Source of the DNA: an uncultured Loktanella sp.
GTDB lineage: Bacteria; Pseudomonadota; Alphaproteobacteria; Rhodobacterales; Rhodobacteraceae
Assembly: GCA_913061335.1 (NCBI GenBank)
Contig: CAJXTP010000176.1
Location: 1 to 6,176, forward strand
Reading direction: 5' to 3'
Length of the DNA: 6,176 nucleotides
Within the stretch, counting starts at the first letter, position 1. The number at the start of each line of letters is the position of its first letter. A model generated the notes under the pieces. That model had not been told where the DNA came from and ran no database searches. It saw only the letters and a program-made list of their open reading frames with translations. A program made the translations under genes and the position numbers. Below are positions 1 to 5,296 of the stretch, in pieces.

Positions 1-3
1 GAG

Positions 4-37
4 GTCTCGTGGGCTCGGAGATGTGTATAAGAGACAG
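4..37 (+). other. Untrimmed Nextera (Tn5) read-2 sequencing adapter
   Basis: Bases 4-18 match the Nextera read-2 tail and bases 19-37 are exactly the 19-bp hyperactive Tn5 mosaic end, AGATGTGTATAAGAGACAG. This is library-preparation DNA left on the contig, not a genomic transposon: there is no transposase, no second end and no target duplication, and genomic sequence starts abruptly at 38 inside a coding region. The three bases before it (GAG) could be the end of an i7 index, but three bases are too few to say. Any protein predicted across this stretch carries artificial residues. Confidence 0.97.
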
Positions 38-259
38 TTTGGTAGGTGTTTCTTCGGCGGTGACATCTGCTTGTACCCATGCGACGCGGTCAGGATGCGC
101 CGCGATCAGAGCTTGCATGTTGTCGGTTTTGCTGCGGCTGGTCAGCAAGCAGTTTGCGCCAGCCTCCACAAAAACCTGCGCAGTTGCAAAACCTATCCCG
201 CGACTTCCGCCGGTGATCAAGGCCGTTTTTCCATCCAATCGGAAATGTTGTAGTGACAT
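38..259 (-). CDS. Short-chain dehydrogenase/reductase (SDR), N-terminal fragment cut by the contig end
   Basis: The reading frame starts at the ATG at 259-257 and gives 74 codons (MSLQHFRLDGKTALITGG...) before meeting the adapter. It shows the start of a Rossmann fold: the ALITGGSRGIG glycine-rich dinucleotide loop at residues 13-23 (TGxxxGxG), then beta-2 ending in LLTSRS (38-43), and ADV at 64-66, where SDRs contact the adenine ring. Arginines at 20 and 42 would suit NADP(H), but this is weak evidence. The catalytic Ser-Tyr-Lys region lies beyond the break; full SDRs are about 250 residues. An AGGGG ribosome site (270-266) sits six bases before the ATG. It is 18 bases downstream of the GatZ-like gene, so it is the fourth gene of that operon. 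By context it probably oxidises an imported polyol to a ketose or reduces a related sugar; the substrate is unknown. Without a stop, the frame continues through the adapter, which would add false residues. Confidence 0.88.
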
Positions 260-277
260 GGTATTCCCCTTTTGTCG

Positions 278-1546
278 TTAAACGGCGCAGGCCGTGTGGT
301 AAGATTTCAGGCATTCCGTGACCCGCCAGATGATGACGTCGTCCGGATTCAGCGGTCTGTCAGCAAAGCCGTCACCGCCCGGCAGGTGCTGCCAGATCAG
401 TGGGGGCGGAATAATGCGCCCAGAGAGAGTGTTGAACAGACGCGTGACGGCAGCTTGCGCAGGCGCGCTTGCCCAATAGTACCGGATGCGGTCAGAAAGC
501 GAATAGTGGCGCAAGGTCCGTTTTTCGGCTTTGCTGCCGCCACAGTGGCCGTTCCAATGGGTGGGTTGTTCCGTCATCAGCGCCTCCATCGCTTTATAAA
601 GCGGGCGGTGGCCGTAATCAGGCGCAAGGTCTGACGCGATCAAGTCAAGCGCGTAAAGCGTCTCGCGCAAGGCAAAGGTCAGTTCGGGGCCGACTTTGAG
701 GATACTGAAACCGTCTTGGACAAGTTGTGCGAGCGGCGCGGCGCCTTGGTAGTCTGTCGAATGGGCTTCAAACACGAACTGGGTTTGGGTGTTCAGAACA
801 TCTGTCAGCGCCTTGGCTTGTGTCGGATCATAGGAAATGACGTTCTGGTTGCCAAACTCGACCCCGGGCTGCACGACAAGGCCGATGACACGGTCCCAAG
901 CCTGCGTTAGGCCCATATAGGCAAAGGTCTTTTCATGTACGGCAAGTGTTTTCTTCGCAGCCTTTGGCGAGGTCGGTGCAATGGTGGTGAGAGTGTGATC
1001 CGCGCCGCCGGGAGGGGGGACTTCGGTACCAATGATGTATAGCGGCGGCGGCAATCCCTGCTTCTTGGCCGTATCTTCTGCAACCTGCGCCAGCCGTGCT
1101 GCACGTTTGGCAGTTGTGGTATCGTCCATGGCATCAGGTTCGCCCAAACAGCCCATCGAGGCATCAAGGTGAATTTTAAGAAAACCCGCGCTTACATAGG
1201 CCGCGACCATTATTTCGGCCTGGGACAACGCCTCTTCCGCAGGCAAATTACGCCACGGGTTTGGCCCAAGGTGATCCCCGCCAAGAATGATCGCGTCTTT
1301 CGAACAACCTTCCAGATCTGCCAATTTCGCAGCCATGTGTGCGTAGTTAGCGGGTTGCATGCCGGTATAACCGCCCTGGTGGTTCACCTGATTGCAAGTC
1401 GCTTCGATCAAAACGGTGGTGCACGTGTCTCGCCCATGCCGCAACGCTGCCCGCAGAACCAGCGGATGAGCAGTGCAGACCGACGTGATCCCTTTGGGCG
1501 TGCCGCTTTGATAAAGCGGAGCGAGTTCGGTCAGCGAAACCCTCAT
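278..1546 (-). CDS. GatZ/KbaZ-family protein (PF08013), probable D-tagatose-6-phosphate 4-epimerase
   Basis: A 422-residue protein, full length for the family (about 420-430). Family motifs in order: IEATCNQVNHQGGYTG (47-62), GGDHLGPNPW (89-98), KIHLDAS (124-130), GTEVP (173-177), QPGVEFGNQN (226-235), EAHSTDYQ (260-267), KVGPELTFALRE (284-295) and SLSDRIRYYW (349-358). The fold is expected to be a class-II-aldolase-like TIM barrel, cytoplasmic; Asp91-His92 resembles the catalytic Asp/metal-binding His pair of that superfamily (inference). In E. coli, GatZ and KbaZ support the tagatose-bisphosphate aldolases GatY and KbaY. A PF08013 member of Agrobacterium tumefaciens instead epimerises D-tagatose 6-phosphate to D-fructose 6-phosphate. 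Here it lies beside a sugar kinase with no GatY/KbaY in view, which favours the epimerase role. The ATG overlaps the kinase stop by 4 bases (ATGA, 1546-1543), with AGGGG at 1557-1553 six bases upstream, implying translational coupling. Family is near certain; the specific reaction is inferred. Confidence 0.93.
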   Translation of the reverse strand: MRVSLTELAPLYQSGTPKGITSVCTAHPLVLRAALRHGRDTCTTVLIEATCNQVNHQGGYTGMQPANYAHMAAKLADLEGCSKDAIILGGDHLGPNPWRNLPAEEALSQAEIMVAAYVSAGFLKIHLDASMGCLGEPDAMDDTTTAKRAARLAQVAEDTAKKQGLPPPLYIIGTEVPPPGGADHTLTTIAPTSPKAAKKTLAVHEKTFAYMGLTQAWDRVIGLVVQPGVEFGNQNVISYDPTQAKALTDVLNTQTQFVFEAHSTDYQGAAPLAQLVQDGFSILKVGPELTFALRETLYALDLIASDLAPDYGHRPLYKAMEALMTEQPTHWNGHCGGSKAEKRTLRHYSLSDRIRYYWASAPAQAAVTRLFNTLSGRIIPPPLIWQHLPGGDGFADRPLNPDDVIIWRVTECLKSYHTACAV

Positions 1547-2532
1547 AATGCGCCCCTAGGGGTATCGGCAATGAAGCGGTTTAGCTGTGCACGCATACCT
1601 GCCCCCTCCATCGGGCCACGCATCGAAACGTTGCGCGCGCCGGCGGCACAGGCATAGGTCAGCGCGTCTGCGACAGATATGCCAAGGCGTCGGGCCGCGA
1701 CATAGGCCCCGCCAAAGCAATCGCCCGCACCTGTTGGATCGACTTCTTTCACAATGAAAGCAGGGGCATTGGTCACCGTGCCGTCAGATTGAAAGCAGGT
1801 TGCACCAACGTCACCGCGCTTAAGGACAATTTCACAGACGCCTTGCGCAAAGATTGCATGGATCGCGTCTGCCTCACCCATCTCAGGAACGCCATTGGCT
1901 GCAAGGAAAAGCTCATCATCTGATGGTAACAGCAAATCAGTCTGCGCAATCATTTTGGCAAAGCGACCGTCAGTATCTTTCATCAGTTCCTTGCGCTGAT
2001 TGGGATCAAGAGACACCGTGCCGCCGCGTGCCTTGATGAGAGGGGCAGCCCGTTCGATCATTTGCCATATATGGTCATGGCCCAATGACGTACCCACGAC
2101 ATGCAAATGCCCGGCGCGGGCAATGACGTCTTCGACAGCAGGTGTCCACGACAGGCTTCCGGCGGCAGAGGTCCACATGTTGAAGACAAAATCACGGCAC
2201 CCGTCGTTTTGGTAACGCACAAAGGCGGTGCCAGTGGGCAAGCTTGAGTGGATTGCAATCGCGCTGACATCGACACCATCACGCGCTAGCCGGTCCGTAT
2301 TCATCCGCCCGAAATCATCATCCCCAACCGCACCAATCATCGCGGCTGATCCGCCCATCCGCCCGCATTGATCAATAAAAATTGCGGGCGCACCGCTGGA
2401 ATAGGGACCAATGAGCGGTTGAGGTTCTGCAAAGCCTGCGCCCACCGTCGTTGCGACGATCTCGGCTAGTATCTCACCCATGCAGGCCGTGGGACCAAGA
2501 TGGTCGGGCGCGAGGGGATTGAAACCTGCCAT
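1543..2532 (-). CDS. PfkB/ribokinase-family sugar kinase, probably ketohexose (D-tagatose-type) kinase
   Basis: Predicted to phosphorylate a sugar with ATP in the cytoplasm. It is 329 residues from the ATG at 2532, typical for PF00294. Seen in order (ATG numbering): an N-terminal strand with GEILAEIV (19-26), the substrate-side PfkB signature around GGSAAMIGAVGDDDFGRM (60-77), a lid/substrate segment near LPTGTAFVRY (98-107), SLDPNQR (174-180), LLPSDDE (201-207), LKRGDVGA (237-244), and signature 2, DPTGAGDCFGGAYVA (265-279), with the anion-hole GAGD and catalytic base Asp271. A GTG at 2535 directly precedes the ATG and has a slightly better-spaced weak AGG, so the start may be one codon earlier. 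It begins 10 bases after the regulator stop and overlaps the next gene by 4 bases. The GEILAEI plus SGAPAIFIDQ style, and the PF08013 neighbour, recall the D-tagatose kinase branch of Agrobacterium. 2-keto-3-deoxygluconate or fructose kinase activity remains possible. Confidence 0.93.
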   Translation of the reverse strand: MAGFNPLAPDHLGPTACMGEILAEIVATTVGAGFAEPQPLIGPYSSGAPAIFIDQCGRMGGSAAMIGAVGDDDFGRMNTDRLARDGVDVSAIAIHSSLPTGTAFVRYQNDGCRDFVFNMWTSAAGSLSWTPAVEDVIARAGHLHVVGTSLGHDHIWQMIERAAPLIKARGGTVSLDPNQRKELMKDTDGRFAKMIAQTDLLLPSDDELFLAANGVPEMGEADAIHAIFAQGVCEIVLKRGDVGATCFQSDGTVTNAPAFIVKEVDPTGAGDCFGGAYVAARRLGISVADALTYACAAGARNVSMRGPMEGAGMRAQLNRFIADTPRGAL

Positions 2533-2542
2533 CACGTCTAGC

Positions 2543-3526
2543 CTATTGCACTGCTTGCGAATGGATGCTGTCTTGCATGTCCAAAATCAGCTTTGCTGTC
2601 AGATCATCGGTCACAAGCGTATTCACCAGTCCGCGTCTACAGGCAGCGCGGATGATATCCACCTTATGCGGCCCGGCTGCGGCCATGATCTTTTCAGGGA
2701 CGTTCAGCACCATATCGAGGGGCATCCCAATGGTTCGCTCGTCCACGTCTTTGGAGACCGAGTTGCCGTCTTTATCAAGAAACTGGCCCAGCACATCGCC
2801 GATGGCGCCGGCTTCGATCAAGGCGGTGGGGGTTAGTTCTTTGGGAAGGCCGTGTGAAACGAGGAAGGATTTCTCAGAGACGTTTGAGCAGGTCAACAAA
2901 ACCGCATCAAGTGCGCTGAATTTCTCAAAGTGTTCTTTTAAGGCTAGTTGGGACAAGAACAGGTCCCTGTCGATCCCCTCCGAAAGGTAGATCGGAGCCG
3001 TTAAGATGGAATAATTTGCGCCAAGAACATCAGCGAGGCCAGATGCGATGCCAAATGAGTTGAAGGTCGATCCTTGTGCCGTGCCGCCCAAAATCGAGAC
3101 GACTTCGAACGTCTCATGGGATTGGCGCGACAGTTTTCGAATGGCTGATTCCAACGTCAGCCCCCATGACACACCCAGATTTTTCCACGCACCCGCCCGC
3201 AGCCGTTCGGTCAGCAATGCGGCGAGCGCGGCACCGACAGGGCGGTGGTAATCATAGGTGTCTTTGTTGGCGGATCCAATAATGACCCGCTCTATACCCA
3301 GTGCCATTTGCAGGTCTTGTTGCATCGCGACATTCGGCAGAAACGGGGATTCAATCTGAATTTTGACCAAGCCAAGGGCCTTTGCACGCTGGATGGCTTG
3401 GTTCACGCGCAATCGTGTGACGTCCATTTTGCGGGCGATTTCGGCTTGGGTCATTTCGTTCACAAAATAATGCCAGCAAATTTCGACGATGAACGCCTCA
3501 CTGTCTTCGATCGCTTCACGGGCCAC
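2543..3526 (-). CDS. SorC-family (DeoR-like) sugar-responsive transcriptional regulator
   Basis: A 327-residue DNA-binding regulator from the GTG at 3526, matching the usual SorC length of about 315-330. An N-terminal helix-turn-helix lies at about 25-53 (MTQAEIARKMDV, then TRLRVNQAIQRAKALGLV). The rest is the SorC effector domain (PF04198), related to sugar-phosphate isomerases: GVSWGLTL (118-125), VSILGG (143-148), GDVLGQFLDKDG (243-254), and AAAGPHKVDIIRAACRRGLVNTL (from 282), followed by VTDDLTAKLIL. Such proteins bind phosphorylated sugars, so a pathway intermediate such as tagatose 6-phosphate is a plausible inducer (inference). I chose GTG because AAGGAA (3538-3533) lies six bases before it. 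The ATG at 3547 has no well-placed ribosome site, and the longest frame (to 3724) adds a low-quality, Cys-rich tail translated from the AT-rich promoter region. It leads the catabolic operon and diverges from the transporter genes, so it probably controls both directions and itself. Confidence 0.9.
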   Translation of the reverse strand: MAREAIEDSEAFIVEICWHYFVNEMTQAEIARKMDVTRLRVNQAIQRAKALGLVKIQIESPFLPNVAMQQDLQMALGIERVIIGSANKDTYDYHRPVGAALAALLTERLRAGAWKNLGVSWGLTLESAIRKLSRQSHETFEVVSILGGTAQGSTFNSFGIASGLADVLGANYSILTAPIYLSEGIDRDLFLSQLALKEHFEKFSALDAVLLTCSNVSEKSFLVSHGLPKELTPTALIEAGAIGDVLGQFLDKDGNSVSKDVDERTIGMPLDMVLNVPEKIMAAAGPHKVDIIRAACRRGLVNTLVTDDLTAKLILDMQDSIHSQAVQ

Positions 3527-3532
3527 GTGTAA

Positions 3533-3538
3533 TTCCTT
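3533..3538 (-). promoter_or_regulatory. Ribosome binding site deciding the SorC-family regulator start
   Basis: Read on the minus strand this is AAGGAA, six bases before the GTG at 3526-3524. It is the only well-spaced Shine-Dalgarno near the N-terminus. The upstream ATG at 3547 is preceded only by a distant AGG about 12 bases away. Confidence 0.6.
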
Positions 3539-3588
3539 TCGTTCCATTCTTTTGGTCTGCCTTTGGCAATGCGGACATTCGCACACCT

Positions 3589-3598
3589 TACATATGTA
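3589..3598. repeat. Perfect 10-bp palindrome TACATATGTA
   Basis: TACATATGTA is its own reverse complement and lies at the regulator-proximal edge of the AT-rich block. It might be an operator half or simply part of an AT-rich promoter. A 10-bp palindrome in AT-rich DNA can arise by chance. Confidence 0.35.
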
Positions 3599-3606
3599 TT
3601 GCAAGG

Positions 3607-3620
3607 TATTCATTTGAATA
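3607..3620. promoter_or_regulatory. Operator-like 14-bp palindrome TATTCA-TT-TGAATA
   Basis: Two perfect 6-bp arms, TATTCA and TGAATA, flank a TT centre. The element is further flanked by TGCAAG (3600-3605) and CTTGCA (3627-3632), which are reverse complements of each other, though not centred on exactly the same base. The position, about 125 bases before the binding-protein start and about 85 before the regulator start, suits an operator for the divergent SorC-family regulator. Assignment to that protein is inference. Confidence 0.45.
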
Positions 3621-3622
3621 TT

Positions 3623-3653
3623 TACACTTGCATTATTTGAAATACATCTGCAT
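3623..3653. repeat. Direct repeat TACAnnTGCAT with a central TATTTGAAATA palindrome
   Basis: TACACTTGCAT (3623-3633) and TACATCTGCAT (3643-3653) agree at 9 of 11 positions and start 20 bases apart, about two helical turns. Between and overlapping them is the 11-bp palindrome TATTTGAAATA (3634-3644). ATTTGAA also occurs at 3612-3618 and again at 3635-3641, 23 bases apart. Spacing near two turns would place tandem regulator dimers on one DNA face. The element overlaps the candidate rightward promoter. Confidence 0.4.
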
Positions 3654-3681
3654 AACCATGTTGGGAGGAGATGCGATTCGA

Positions 3682-3700
3682 CCTGGTTCATGGAACTTGG
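3682..3700. promoter_or_regulatory. Imperfect 19-bp palindrome in the leader of the binding-protein gene
   Basis: CCTGGTTCATGGAACTTGG has an inner perfect GTTC-ATG-GAAC and outer CC/GG pairs, with one mismatch and one G-T pair. It lies 43-61 bases before the ATG at 3743, downstream of the candidate promoter. It could be a second operator acting as a roadblock, or a short RNA hairpin in the leader. It is GC-richer than the upstream repeats and shares no half-site with them, so a different regulator is possible. Confidence 0.3.
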
Positions 3701-3730
3701 ATATCGCGGATTGCCTTTCGCCAATAAATG

Positions 3731-3735
3731 GGAGG
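3731..3735 (+). promoter_or_regulatory. Ribosome binding site of the solute-binding protein gene
   Basis: GGAGG followed by a seven-base spacer and the ATG at 3743. It shows that translation starts at MSFAFKF and not at the in-frame ATG at 3728, which lies upstream of this site and would add five residues to the signal peptide. Confidence 0.8.
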
Positions 3736-3742
3736 AAAGCCA

Positions 3743-5182
3743 ATGAGCTTTGCATTTAAATTCGGCGCATCCGCGCTGGCACTAACGGTCGCATCCACAG
3801 CAGCATTCGCTGATGGGCACGCCGCATTTTGGAAAGAAGCAGCAGCGCCCTATCAGGGTGTCACGCTGCGTGGCGTTACTGAATCGTCACCGCCGTCGTT
3901 GTACATTCGTGAAGTTCTTGCGCCTGAATTCGAAGCGCTCACAGGCATTCGCGTTGACGTTGAAACCACCTCTTGGGATCAGATGTTCGACAAGGCGATC
4001 AAGGATATGGAAGCCGGGACTGGCATCTATGATATGGTCTACATCGAGCAGGACATCATCTATTCTTATCTTGCACGTGACTTCCTGACTGATCTGTCCG
4101 GGCTGTTGGCCGACAACCCTGCCTTGCAGGCACCGACATACAGCGAAGACAACTTTACGACGTTTGCTGACTACTTCAAAGATGGTGACGGCAATCTTTA
4201 CGGCGTTCCGATGGAGGCTTTCGTAAAAATTTACCTGTATCGCACCGACTTGTTCGGCGACCCTGAAATTCAGGCGGCTTTCAAAGAGCAGACCGGCCGC
4301 GATCTTGTTCCAGCGACAACCCATGCGGAATACGGCGAAATCGCGCAGTTCTTCACGGATTACGGCGCTGCAAATAACATGGATCTTTGGGGCACGACTG
4401 CTCAGGCGCACACAGGTCACGTTGCATCTTGGTACGAATACTTCGAGTCAATCGCCCCAACATTCGGTGTCTATAACTGGGGTATTGATGCGGATAACAA
4501 TTTTGCTGCATCAGTCGCTAACGGCGGTGCCATGAACAGTGATGAAGCCAAAGAGGCCATGACGTGGTGGCTGTCTATGCGTGACATCGCGCCGCCAGAA
4601 AGCCCTGCATCCACTTGGACAGAAGTTGGCACAACCTTTGGTGCCGGTCGTGCAGCGCAAGGTCTTGTTTATGGTGAAAATGCGGGCTGGATCGCGGCTG
4701 ATGAAACAAAATCATTGGTTGTTGGTAACGTAGGCGTTGCTTTGCCTCCGTTGGCTGAGGGCGTTCTTGCCGCGGCTGAAGCTGGTGACGGCTACATCGG
4801 TTACTACGATGGCGGCGCATTTGGTCTGCCTTCAACGTCCACGCAAAAAGAAGCCGCAGCTTTGTTCTTGCAGTACATCGGTCAAAACGAAGTACAGCCT
4901 GACTGGGCAGTTGCCGCACCACGCGTGACAAATACGGCGACCTATGACGATCCTAAGGTCATCGCGATGAACGAAGAACTGGGCGGCTACTACGACATGC
5001 TGCAAGACAAGGGTTACTTGTTTGCAGGCGCACCAGCTTATCCGTTCCACGCGCAAGTCCGCGAAGCAACAGCACCGATCTTCTATGAAATCCTGCTGGG
5101 CAATGTGAACGTCAGCGACGGTCTTGACCAGATGGCTGCAGCCGCAGAAGCTGAAATGATCGACCTTGGCTATCGGAAGTAA
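3743..5182 (+). CDS. ABC transporter periplasmic sugar/polyol-binding protein (family 1 extracellular solute-binding protein)
   Basis: Periplasmic receptor that binds the substrate and delivers it to the inner-membrane permeases. It has 479 residues, with a classic Sec signal peptide: a short n-region with Lys6, the hydrophobic stretch FGASALALTVASTAAFA, and probable cleavage after AFA at residue 23 before DGH. The mature protein has the family-1 (MalE/UgpB-like) pattern: TLRGVTES (41-48) as the first strand, VLAPEFEALTGIRVDVET (58-75), YDMVYIEQD (96-104) facing the binding cleft, YGVPMEAFVKIYLYRTDLF (153-171), and the alternating hinge segments and C-terminal YDGGAFGLPSTSTQKEAA (355-372). 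Many Trp and Tyr residues (W78, W216, W230, Y231, W246, W275, W276, W292, W316) could stack on a sugar. It is rather longer than MalE-type proteins but normal for alphaproteobacterial polyol-binding proteins. First gene of the rightward operon; a stable hairpin follows its stop, consistent with higher expression than the permeases. The substrate (hexitol or ketohexose) is inferred from the divergent catabolic genes. Confidence 0.93.
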   Translation: MSFAFKFGASALALTVASTAAFADGHAAFWKEAAAPYQGVTLRGVTESSPPSLYIREVLAPEFEALTGIRVDVETTSWDQMFDKAIKDMEAGTGIYDMVYIEQDIIYSYLARDFLTDLSGLLADNPALQAPTYSEDNFTTFADYFKDGDGNLYGVPMEAFVKIYLYRTDLFGDPEIQAAFKEQTGRDLVPATTHAEYGEIAQFFTDYGAANNMDLWGTTAQAHTGHVASWYEYFESIAPTFGVYNWGIDADNNFAASVANGGAMNSDEAKEAMTWWLSMRDIAPPESPASTWTEVGTTFGAGRAAQGLVYGENAGWIAADETKSLVVGNVGVALPPLAEGVLAAAEAGDGYIGYYDGGAFGLPSTSTQKEAAALFLQYIGQNEVQPDWAVAAPRVTNTATYDDPKVIAMNEELGGYYDMLQDKGYLFAGAPAYPFHAQVREATAPIFYEILLGNVNVSDGLDQMAAAAEAEMIDLGYRK

Positions 5183-5230
5183 AACTTTCTCCCGAAAGTT
5201 CTATGGATCGCCGCTTTCGGGCGGCGGTCC
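5183..5230 (+). other. Intercistronic RNA hairpins with a competing alternative fold
   Basis: Directly after the binding-protein stop, AACTTTC-TCCC-GAAAGTT (5183-5200) forms a 7-bp stem. GGATCGCCGC (5205-5214) then pairs with GCGGCGGTCC (5221-5230) in a 10-bp GC-rich stem including one G-U, with loop TTTCGG. No T-run follows (ACCCTTTGAC), so this is not a normal intrinsic terminator. CCCGAAAG (5191-5198) is the exact reverse complement of CTTTCGGG (5214-5221), so the second hairpin's loop could instead pair with the first hairpin. The likely role is stabilising the 3' end of the binding-protein message or attenuating read-through, giving more receptor than permease. Confidence 0.6.
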
Positions 5231-5286
5231 ACCCTTTGACATGGAGCTGTGACCAGCCCCAATATCATTCAAAATTCGTTGCTTAT

Positions 5287-5290
5287 GGAG
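5287..5290 (+). promoter_or_regulatory. Ribosome binding site deciding the permease start
   Basis: GGAG six bases before the ATG at 5297. The earlier candidates, GTG at 5249 and ATG at 5285, have their only purine-rich sequence too close or absent, and would add a polar 12-16 residue tail before the first membrane helix. Confidence 0.6.
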
Positions 5291-5296
5291 CAAGTC

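Larger units (their letters stand above)
3527..3742. promoter_or_regulatory. Divergent promoter/operator region between the regulator and the ABC transporter genes
   Basis: The 216-base gap between the two divergent start codons must hold both promoters. Its middle (about 3587-3656) is markedly more AT-rich than the flanking genes and is crowded with short palindromes and direct repeats, described separately. A possible rightward sigma-70-like promoter is TTGCAT (3628-3633) with CATAAC (3651-3656) at a 17-base spacing; both hexamers are poor matches. I could not pick a convincing leftward promoter. The operator elements overlap the candidate promoter, as expected for a SorC-type regulator acting on both operons. 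Confidence 0.6.

Noticed and set aside
19..37. Tn5 end as evidence of a natural transposon insertion
   Set aside because: It is the engineered mosaic end joined to the Nextera tail, at the extreme contig edge, with no transposase or IS50 sequence.
9..281. Plus-strand frames at 9-281 and 23-253 starting MGSEMCIRDS and MYKRQ
   Set aside because: Both start inside the Nextera adapter and run antisense to the dehydrogenase gene; they are artefacts.
1169..1657. 162-residue plus-strand open frame
   Set aside because: It is antisense to the GatZ/KbaZ-like gene and the end of the kinase gene, which show full family motifs; the shadow frame has no recognisable domain.
3887..4420. 177-residue minus-strand open frame inside the binding-protein gene
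   Set aside because: Its composition is that of a reverse-complement shadow, it has no ribosome site I could justify, and the sense strand has a clear protein family.
5205..5230. Rho-independent terminator after the binding-protein gene
   Set aside because: The stem is strong but is followed by ACCCTTTGAC, not a T-run, and the next transporter gene follows on the same strand; kept as an intercistronic hairpin instead.
5249..5296. Longer permease starting at GTG 5249
   Set aside because: The GGAG before it leaves only about two bases of spacing, whereas ATG 5297 has GGAG with a six-base spacer and gives the normal N-terminus directly before the first membrane helix.
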